Below, in pieces: positions 6,346-11,540 of a stretch of DNA of 11,540 nucleotides; position 1 is the stretch's first letter; each line of letters opens with the position of its first letter. The notes beneath the pieces were generated by a model. The model was not told where the DNA came from, did not search any database, and saw only the letters and a program-made list of their open reading frames with translations. This stretch comes from Saprospiraceae bacterium (GTDB taxonomy: Bacteria; Bacteroidota; Bacteroidia; Chitinophagales; Saprospiraceae), in contig JALZVB010000084.1 in assembly GCA_023300835.1 (NCBI GenBank), positions 1 to 11,540 of the forward strand. Reading direction: 5' to 3'. The position numbers and the translations under genes were made by a program.

Positions 6346-7341
6346 ATGGGTTTAGTAAATCATAATTTCAATTTACCTTTTAATATTATCCGTTGTTCTC
6401 ACGTAGAGTGCACCGTAAAAGATCTAGATGCGTCTAAAAAATTCTATGTAGACATCCTAGGAATGATAGAAACAGAACGGACTGAAGATACTTTATATCT
6501 CAGATGCCTTGAAGAAAAAAATCATCACTCTTACGTTCTAAAGCAAAGTGATAAATCTGAGGTTACAGCTATTGGATTCAAGGTTGCCTTTGACAAAGAT
6601 CTGGATGCCTTACATCAGCATTTCACAACATTACAATTACCTGCCAAATGGGTAACCAAACATGCGGAAGAAAGAACACTTGCTGTAAGAACACCAGAAG
6701 GTATTCCTGTAGAATTCCATGCTAGACAAACGAGAGTCCCCACAATGATGCGGGCATTCTCTAAGTATAAAGGCTTGGCACCATTACGATTTGATCATAT
6801 AAATTGTTTTACGCCTAACTGTCAGAATACTTATGAGTTTTTTGTAACGCAACTAGGTTTCAGATTGACAGAATATACCCTTACTGAAAAAGGTGATATG
6901 TGGGCCGCATGGACGCATAGAAAAGGGAATGTACACGACATGGCATTGACCAATGGGAAAGGGCCAAGATTACACCATACCGGAATATGGACAGCCAGTG
7001 TCAATAACATCATTCACTTGTTAGATGTGATGGCATCAGAAGGCTATGTGGAGAATATCGAACGCGGACCAGGAAGGCATGGAATTTCCAATGCGTTTTT
7101 CTTATACATCCTAGATCCTGATGGTCATAGATTGGAGCCATTTACATGTGACTACCTGACAGTAGATCCTGACTGGGAACCATTGGGTTGGGACTTGAGA
7201 GATCCTAAAAGGCAAACTTTATGGGGATCACCGGCACCTAAGTCATGGTTTGAACATGGCAGTACATTTAACGGTGTAGAAGTGAGAGAATCCGATATCA
7301 TATCTAATCCGATCATCGCCAATTATGAAGATCATGCATAA
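6346..7341 (+). CDS. hpaD: 3,4-dihydroxyphenylacetate (homoprotocatechuate) 2,3-dioxygenase
   Basis: A 331-residue two-domain vicinal-oxygen-chelate extradiol dioxygenase of the type I group, like the Brevibacterium (Fe) and Arthrobacter (Mn) enzymes, not the unrelated LigB-type HpaD of E. coli. It opens homoprotocatechuate with O2 to 5-carboxymethyl-2-hydroxymuconic semialdehyde. The 2-His-1-Glu metal site is visible: H151 (RFDHINCF), H211 (RLHHTGIW) and E264 (HRLEPFTCDY). Second-sphere residues also align with the Brevibacterium enzyme: acid/base H197 (NVHDMAL), H245 (PGRHGIS) and Y254. The N-terminal half (about 13-128) is the non-catalytic VOC domain. The family C-terminal tail with PLGWDLRDPKRQTLWG is retained. 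Whether Fe(II) or Mn(II) is used cannot be told from sequence. Confidence 0.93.
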   Translation: MGLVNHNFNLPFNIIRCSHVECTVKDLDASKKFYVDILGMIETERTEDTLYLRCLEEKNHHSYVLKQSDKSEVTAIGFKVAFDKDLDALHQHFTTLQLPAKWVTKHAEERTLAVRTPEGIPVEFHARQTRVPTMMRAFSKYKGLAPLRFDHINCFTPNCQNTYEFFVTQLGFRLTEYTLTEKGDMWAAWTHRKGNVHDMALTNGKGPRLHHTGIWTASVNNIIHLLDVMASEGYVENIERGPGRHGISNAFFLYILDPDGHRLEPFTCDYLTVDPDWEPLGWDLRDPKRQTLWGSPAPKSWFEHGSTFNGVEVRESDIISNPIIANYEDHA

Positions 7342-7399
7342 TTGCGTAAACGCTTAATTAGATAAGTTTTATTACAAAAAAAAGCTCAAACTCAATCAT

Positions 7400-7762
7400 A
7401 TGCCACATATAACATTAGAAACAACTGCCAATGTTACAATGGATTTCAAAGGCTTTTTTACTGAGTTGTCAGAAGAAATGGTGGCGACTGGTCATGCTCC
7501 AGCTATGGGCATAAAGTGTAGAGTTGCAGCTTCTGAAGTTTATCATATTATAGATGGTGATCCAGATTACAAAATGGTTAACTTTCTACTCAGATTGAGA
7601 GAAGGCAGAACTCCAGAAGTTCTAGAAACATTCTCTACTATAGCTATGAATCTTATGCGTAAATATTTACATGAAGATGTCACTGCAAAAAAGATTATAC
7701 TCTCTACAGAAATCAAAGAATTGAAAAAAGGATTAGATCTCACTTTTAACAGCGTGAGATAA
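7400..7762 (+). CDS. hpaF: 5-carboxymethyl-2-hydroxymuconate delta-isomerase (CHMI)
   Basis: A 120-residue member of the tautomerase superfamily. It shifts the double bond of 5-carboxymethyl-2-hydroxymuconate to give the 2-oxo-3-ene isomer. Family features are the Met-Pro start (Pro becomes the N-terminal catalytic base after Met removal), R41 (KCRVAASE) and R71 (REGRTPE), positions matching the substrate-binding arginines of E. coli CHMI, plus the C-terminal ILSTEIKELKKGLDLTFNSV. The length is close to the E. coli enzyme (126). The enzyme normally forms a trimer. The gap to hpaD is 58 bases, the longest in the operon; it contains a small GCG-TAAA-CGC hairpin and a near-match -7 box (TAAGTTTT, 7363-7370) with TTG 18 bases upstream, so a weak internal promoter is possible but unproven. 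Confidence 0.92.
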   Translation: MPHITLETTANVTMDFKGFFTELSEEMVATGHAPAMGIKCRVAASEVYHIIDGDPDYKMVNFLLRLREGRTPEVLETFSTIAMNLMRKYLHEDVTAKKIILSTEIKELKKGLDLTFNSVR

Positions 7763-7780
7763 ATATAAAAAATAATAGAA

Positions 7781-8650
7781 ATGAAATTTGCATCATATAT
7801 AATAGAAGGAAGAGAAACTTACGGATCAGTTGTACAAGATGGTAGTTCACTATCGTTTACGGACATTGGTATCAGCGAAGGGCATGACTTGACGTATTGG
7901 ATAAAAAACAATGCGATGGACAAGCTCAAAGAAATAGCCAATGCATTGACACCTAAGTATAAAGCGTCAGAGATAACATATCAAGTCCCCGTTATGGGCG
8001 GAGAAAAGATCGTATGTATCGGCGTAAATTATGCCAATAGAAATGCAGAGTATAAGGACAACTCAGAACTGCCTAAGTTTCCAAGTGTATTCTTAAGATA
8101 CTTAGATTCTTTTGTCGGTCATAATGAAAACATGGTCAGACCTCCTGAGTCACATAAACTAGATTACGAAGGAGAGATCGTTATTGTCATAGGAAAAGGT
8201 GGTCGTAGGATTCCTAAAGAATCTGCTCTAGATCATATCGCCGGATTAACTTTAATGAACGAAGGGACATTGAGAGATTGGGTAAGACATGCCAAGTTCA
8301 ATGTAACACAAGGAAAGAACTTTGATAAATCTGGCGTAATTGGCCCATGGATGATGACGGCTGATGAAGTTTCTGACTACAAAAACCTAAGGATAGAAAC
8401 TCGCGTAAACGGAGAAGTAAGACAATCAGACAATACATCTAATCTGATGTTTCCGTTCGATTATATTATTTCTTACCTCAGTACTTTCATGACACTGAAA
8501 CCAGGAGATATGATATCCACAGGTACACCTAATGGTGCTGGACATAGATTTGATCCACCTGTATATCTTAAGCCTGGTGATACTGTGGAAGTAGAAGCCG
8601 CTGGTGTAGGGATTCTTAAGAATGGCGTTGAGGACGAAATTGTTTCTTAA
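7781..8650 (+). CDS. hpaG: FAH-family isomerase/decarboxylase of the homoprotocatechuate pathway (HpaG-like)
   Basis: A 289-residue protein with one fumarylacetoacetate-hydrolase domain (about 70-288) behind a short N-terminal domain. In this cluster it should do the HpaG step: decarboxylation of 5-oxopent-3-ene-1,2,5-tricarboxylate and/or isomerisation of 2-hydroxyhepta-2,4-diene-1,7-dioate. Metal-site residues are E130 and E132 (LDYEGEIVIVIG) and E161 in LMNEGTLRDW, where the common motif has Asp (NDVTARDW). The GKNFDKSGVIGPW and STGTPNGAGHRFDPP segments are family hallmarks. E. coli HpaG is a fusion of two such domains (about 430 residues); here only one domain exists and no second copy is in the window, so the protein may be bifunctional or a partner is encoded elsewhere. 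Some relatives act on other acylpyruvate-like acids. It starts 18 bases after hpaF. Confidence 0.83.
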   Translation: MKFASYIIEGRETYGSVVQDGSSLSFTDIGISEGHDLTYWIKNNAMDKLKEIANALTPKYKASEITYQVPVMGGEKIVCIGVNYANRNAEYKDNSELPKFPSVFLRYLDSFVGHNENMVRPPESHKLDYEGEIVIVIGKGGRRIPKESALDHIAGLTLMNEGTLRDWVRHAKFNVTQGKNFDKSGVIGPWMMTADEVSDYKNLRIETRVNGEVRQSDNTSNLMFPFDYIISYLSTFMTLKPGDMISTGTPNGAGHRFDPPVYLKPGDTVEVEAAGVGILKNGVEDEIVS

Positions 8651-8656
8651 TACCAA

Positions 8657-8698
8657 ATCTATATCTACCTTGTTTTCAAAAACAAGGTAGATATAGAT
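8657..8698. terminator. Perfect 20-bp inverted repeat between convergent genes
   Basis: The arms 8657-8676 (ATCTATATCTACCTTGTTTT) and 8679-8698 are exact reverse complements separated by only two bases. The repeat begins 6 bases after the hpaG stop and lies 43 bases from the stop of the minus-strand T9SS gene, so it is well placed as a terminator for both. Neither side has a clean T-run right after the stem (TTTT appears only at 8705-8708), so it is not a textbook intrinsic terminator. Confidence 0.65.
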
Positions 8699-8741
8699 AG
8701 TACGTTTTAAATCGTATTTATTAGAACATATATTAGAGAAA

Positions 8742-9977
8742 TCATCTAGCCACCACAACCCTTTTATTCACAACTATCTTATCCTTCCTCATAAGTTGAA
8801 GCATATACAAACTTGAGGTTAATCCTCCAGTTTCTATTTGGAAAGAACTGGTTGCTGCACCAGACATAACTTCTCTTCCGACAATGTCTTTTATAGAATA
8901 GTTAGTAAGCTTAGTTGAGCCAGCATAACGAACATTAAGAATATCTTGTGTCGGCACCGGATAAACAGCCAGCATTGATTCCGACAATTCTTGTGTATAA
9001 GTTATACATGCGGAATCCGCAAGATCCAAGATCTCTAATTCTAATATTCTTACTGAATCACATCCCATAGATATAAAGAAATCATCAACATAAGTTCCGG
9101 CACCCGTATAACCTTCATATTCTTCACCAGGACAAATCGAAGCATTAACTGTAACAGATTCATGTTTGCACAAATAGTAATTCCCTACAGTATTGGTAAT
9201 TATTGGGTCGTTGAAATCAAAATATATTGCTGCAGTATTATTAATCACAGATCCAGGATTTGGTCTTTTATCTTTAAACTTAGCCCTGAACTTTATAAAA
9301 CCATGCGAGGCTTTTTCATTAGATAAACTGTCTACAAGATTTATATCGTTAAAGATTACCGAAAGCTTATTCCTAAACATTTCCCATTCGTAATCATGTG
9401 ATGCAGAAACAGGATATATTTCTGATAACTCAAAAGCTTCTCCAAGATCATCCTCTACCCTTACTGTAAAGGCTGTATCAGTTCCAGTATTTTGAAATCT
9501 AATCAAATGCTCAATACTTGAATCCTCATCTATAACCACAGCATTCAATATATCATCTACATATGTCTGCTTGTCATTAGGGTCATATGAACCTATGTTT
9601 TCTCTACATTCAAAGGCTATCATCTGACGCGTCCCTGAGTTACATGGATTGTCATAAATCAACTCCGCGCTAGAATAATGCGCTTCTCCAAGTTCTACCT
9701 CGCAGGATAGATTAAATGTAACGTGACCTCGAAAGTTCTGTCTAGGTAGTATCTCTGGAATAGAAAAACTTAACGCTGTTCCATTCTGTGAAATGAGATC
9801 CATATCTGATGATAAAAACTCAAAGTGTTTATCTAGGTTCAATAACATTTCTACATTCTCAGCTACCTCTGTCCCATCATTATAGACCTCGATATAGTAA
9901 GTATTATCAAAACACCTTCTCAAGAACGGAGTGGTAGAATTAACCGACAGATCAGCACATTCATCTATTACTTTCAC
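8742..9977 (-). pseudogene. 5'-truncated secreted protein with DUF7619-like domain and T9SS type A sorting signal
   Basis: 411 codons remain, starting at a GTG (9975-9977) with an in-frame TGA four codons further upstream. The protein has no signal peptide, although a T9SS cargo needs one, and begins abruptly within a conserved module (CADLSVNSTTPFLRRCFDNT). The rest looks intact: an Ig-like/DUF11-type region (about 7-125), a DUF7619-like domain (about 129-262: SYDPNDKQTYV, LIRFQNTGTD, NTAAIYFDFNDPI), a cysteine-containing repeat (CPGEEYEGYTGAGTYVDDFF then GCDSVR, 282-310), and a type A CTD (about 335-411: AVYPVPTQDILNV, SIKDIVGREV, SSLYMLQL). Such proteins are cell-surface or secreted with unknown role. 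The missing N-terminus points to a broken gene or a chimeric join near 9980. I think the remaining product cannot be exported. Confidence 0.75.
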
Positions 9978-10390
9978 GCCTATGCATCAATAAACTTTAA
10001 TACAGAATATCTAATACCTCAATCCGCAGAATTTGAATCGGGTAAAGCAAGTTATAAACAAAGGTCAATTGATGTAGATCTTCTCTATGAGATTACAAGA
10101 ATAAACAGATTGTCATTCTCTTGTTTTAGTGGATTTCAGTGGCACTCGATAAACAATGGCAAGGTGGAATATACGAGTAACACCATTTATCTTGCTGATG
10201 ATTTAATAATTAATCTGCCTGATCATCTCTTCAATTGTACAACATATATGGAGGTATCGAAACAAAATATGAGTTATTTAACTCACTTAATATAAATGCA
10301 GCGCTTAGAAAAGCAATTCCTATTAATCAAAATCCGTTACCATGGAGTGGCCTCACAAGAATTTCCATAGGTCTAGAATGTAAATTATAA
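9978..10390 (+). pseudogene. Frameshifted, 5'-truncated fragment resembling an outer-membrane beta-barrel C-terminus
   Basis: The plus strand reads as protein in two successive frames. The first (about 9981-10240) gives NFNTEYLIPQSAEFESGKAS, then SIDVDLLYEITRINRLSFSC and FSGFQWHSINNGKVEY. The second (open from 10223 to the TAA at 10388-10390) gives YNIYGGIETKYELFNSLNIN and, at the end, WSGLTRISIGLECKL. The alternating polar/hydrophobic strands and the short amphipathic C-terminal strand ending in a hydrophobic residue suggest an outer-membrane barrel; this is an inference, as I do not recognise the family. The frames overlap at 10223-10295, and one lost base there would join them. There is no start codon or signal peptide, so the 5' part is also missing. 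It ends three bases before the dioxygenase ATG, suggesting a former operon. The 61-codon ATG ORF at 10110-10295 is just part of this fragment. Confidence 0.5.
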
Positions 10391-10393
10391 GCT

Positions 10394-11326
10394 ATGAAGA
10401 ACAGAAGAGATTTTCTTAAAAATACTGCCCTCAGTGCATTAGGCGTTGCTGTAATTAAGCGAGAAACCACAACTGGGAATTCTGCATCTCAAAAAGACCT
10501 GCTTGCTTGTGAGCAGACGACTTTAGATTATTTTGGAGAGGGGCCTTTCTATACAGATCAACCGCCTTTAATAGAAAATAATCTCATGGTCGATGATACT
10601 GAAGTTGGTCAACGGTTGATCGTTAGTGGTCGTGTTTTCAATCTAGATTGTTCTCAATATATTCCGAACACAATTGTTGACATATGGCATGCTAACTCAG
10701 CTGGTCAATACGACAATGTAGGTTACAAACTACGTGGATATACTAAAACGAATGCTCAAGGATTTTATTTATTTGAAACTATTCTCCCAGGCAAATATCT
10801 TAATGGTAGTCAATTCAGACCATCACATATTCATTTTAAGATAAAGCCACCTGAGTTTCCTTTAATTACAACGCAACTCTATTTTGAGGGAGACGCATCC
10901 ATCGCTAATGATAGAGCTGCTTCTATTACAAGTGGTCAGTTTGATGCCAGTAATAGAATTATATCACTCACTGAAAATACAGATGGTAAACTTGAAGGAC
11001 AGTTTGATATTGTTGTCGAAGGTGCCGGAATAGGTGTAGCCACACGAGACTTACACCTGAATACAGGAATGATATATGCTATCAATCCCAACCCCATGCA
11101 AGATAGCCTGCTCATAAAGTATGGCGTCTTTAAAAAAGCAAAAGTCGGTATAGTCGTATATGACATGGAAGGCAGATCTGTCGCAACTCTACAAGATCGG
11201 GTGATGACACCAGAAAAGTATGAAGTGACTTGGCAACCAGAGACTGGATTATCTAATGGGCATTATTTTGTGGCAATTAAGATCAATGATCTACAAGTAC
11301 ATTACCAAAAAGTGTTGAAGAATTGA
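10394..11326 (+). CDS. Exported intradiol ring-cleavage dioxygenase with Tat signal and T9SS C-terminal domain
   Basis: A 310-residue protein in three parts. Residues 1-22 look like a twin-arginine signal (NRRDFLK, then hydrophobic TALSALGVAVI). Residues about 40-215 form an intradiol dioxygenase domain related to protocatechuate 3,4-dioxygenase; the four Fe(III) ligands are present as Y106 (SAGQY), Y135 (PGKY), H145 and H147 (FRPSHIHF), with R142 and the following TTQLYFEGD also conserved. Residues about 226-310 form a T9SS type A sorting domain (INPNPMQDSLLIKY, VVYDMEGRSV, LSNGHYFVAIKIN, ending QKVLKN). It would fold with iron in the cytoplasm, cross by Tat and be delivered to the surface or medium by T9SS, cleaving a catechol-type compound outside the cell. 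The substrate is unknown, and the start directly precedes the RR motif. It is preceded after three bases by the broken barrel fragment and has no promoter that I can see. Confidence 0.85.
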   Translation: MKNRRDFLKNTALSALGVAVIKRETTTGNSASQKDLLACEQTTLDYFGEGPFYTDQPPLIENNLMVDDTEVGQRLIVSGRVFNLDCSQYIPNTIVDIWHANSAGQYDNVGYKLRGYTKTNAQGFYLFETILPGKYLNGSQFRPSHIHFKIKPPEFPLITTQLYFEGDASIANDRAASITSGQFDASNRIISLTENTDGKLEGQFDIVVEGAGIGVATRDLHLNTGMIYAINPNPMQDSLLIKYGVFKKAKVGIVVYDMEGRSVATLQDRVMTPEKYEVTWQPETGLSNGHYFVAIKINDLQVHYQKVLKN

Positions 11327-11401
11327 GTTTGAATGGAAATCGCAATTTAAATCATTTACGCATTTGAACCTACGAACCTACTTTATTCTTGATATCAGAA
11401 A

Positions 11402-11421
11402 CCCATTTATACGTTAATGGG
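11402..11421 (-). terminator. Weak hairpin downstream of the IscA-type gene
   Basis: CCCATT (11402-11407) and AATGGG (11416-11421) form a 6-bp stem with an 8-base loop. On the minus strand it is followed by TTTCTGATATC, a poor T-run. It lies 27 bases after the stop of the IscA-type gene and between two convergent genes, so a weak terminator role is plausible. Confidence 0.3.
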
Positions 11422-11448
11422 AAACTCCTGAGAAGCTGTTGAGAAATC

Positions 11449-11540
11449 CTATGCAGAAAAACTCGTGCCACATCCACAAGTATCTGTCGCATTGGGATTA
11501 TTAAAAACAAAACCTCTGTTATTAATAATCCCAATGCGAC
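11449..11540 (-). CDS. C-terminus of an IscA/HesB-type Fe-S cluster assembly protein (partial)
   Basis: Reading leftwards from the window end, the minus strand encodes NNRGFVFNNPNATDTCGCG followed by TSFSA and a TAG stop (11449-11451). This is the conserved end of A-type Fe-S carriers (IscA, SufA, ErpA, HesB), including the CGCG motif whose two cysteines bind the cluster. Only 24 residues fit the family. The bases beyond 11523 (towards the window end) would read RIGII, which does not look like the family, and they coincide with one arm of an inverted repeat. The gene is therefore cut at the window edge and possibly corrupted there. Which of the IscA-type paralogues it is cannot be decided. 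Confidence 0.85.
   Translation of the reverse strand, partial: RIGIINNRGFVFNNPNATDTCGCGTSFSA
11486..11540. repeat. 19-bp perfect inverted repeat ending exactly at the window edge
   Basis: GTCGCATTGGGATTATTAA (11486-11504) and TTAATAATCCCAATGCGAC (11522-11540) are exact reverse complements with a 17-base loop. The left arm lies inside conserved codons of the IscA-type gene (NNPNAT). The right arm replaces sequence that should encode the residues before NNRGF. Since the outer arm stops on the last base, the likeliest explanation is a fold-back artefact at a contig end; a genuine palindrome is less likely. Confidence 0.85.

Noticed and set aside
8426..8758. Minus-strand ORF of 110 codons spanning the hpaG end and the 20-bp hairpin
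   Set aside because: It overlaps conserved hpaG coding sequence, and its translation has no recognisable domain.
10110..10295. 61-codon ORF as an independent small gene
   Set aside because: Its ATG is internal to a longer open frame, and the protein-like signal continues in another frame to 10390, so it is better read as part of a frameshifted fragment.
1..11540. tRNA, rRNA, CRISPR array, insertion sequence or known riboswitch
   Set aside because: I saw no cloverleaf, rRNA-like stretch, regularly spaced repeats or transposase-like reading frame in either strand.

Overview
The window is AT-rich and comes from a member of the Bacteroidota, most likely a Saprospiria-type environmental lineage (the class is an inference). 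Supporting signs are type IX secretion (T9SS) C-terminal sorting domains on two predicted proteins, a secreted protein with a DUF7619-like domain and the LRRCF / GCDSVR repeats common in Saprospiraceae, a short bS21 ribosomal protein of Bacteroidota type, absence of Shine-Dalgarno sequences before the genes, and an exact TAnnTTTG -7 promoter box.

Layout. 1-156: non-coding tail with a dispersed-repeat-like hairpin. 157-2016 (-): SulP anion transporter with STAS domain. 2017-2356: non-coding, with the rpsU terminator. 2357-2542 (-): rpsU (bS21) with a recognisable promoter. 2543-2966: non-coding, with several hairpins and a strong minus-strand terminator. 2967-4586 (-): hpaI and hpaH. 4587-4812: divergent intergenic region holding a possible 39-codon membrane-peptide ORF. 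4813-8650 (+): hpaE, hpaD, hpaF, hpaG. 8657-8698: perfect 20-bp hairpin between convergent genes. 8742-9977 (-): 5'-truncated T9SS-sorted DUF7619-like protein. 9978-10390 (+): frameshifted, 5'-truncated fragment resembling the C-terminus of an outer-membrane beta-barrel. 10394-11326 (+): Tat-signal intradiol dioxygenase with a T9SS C-terminal domain. 11449-end (-): C-terminus of an IscA/HesB-type Fe-S protein, interrupted by a 19-bp inverted repeat that ends on the last base.

The central unit is a compact homoprotocatechuate (3,4-dihydroxyphenylacetate) meta-cleavage module in two divergent arms. HpaD opens the ring, HpaE oxidises the semialdehyde, HpaF isomerises, HpaG decarboxylates and/or isomerises, HpaH hydrates, and HpaI cleaves to pyruvate and succinate semialdehyde. 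Key catalytic or metal-binding residues are present in every enzyme examined. No 4-hydroxyphenylacetate hydroxylase (hpaBC), dedicated transporter or regulator is in the window. Downstream lies a different kind of ring-cleaving enzyme, an intradiol dioxygenase that appears to be exported by Tat and then sorted by T9SS.

The right-hand part shows signs of rearrangement or assembly trouble: two genes that both lack their 5' ends meet head-to-head near 9980, and a terminal inverted repeat breaks a conserved gene. Both should be checked at read level before any biological reading. I did not see a clearly new multi-gene system. The most novel-looking item is the Tat + intradiol dioxygenase + T9SS architecture.
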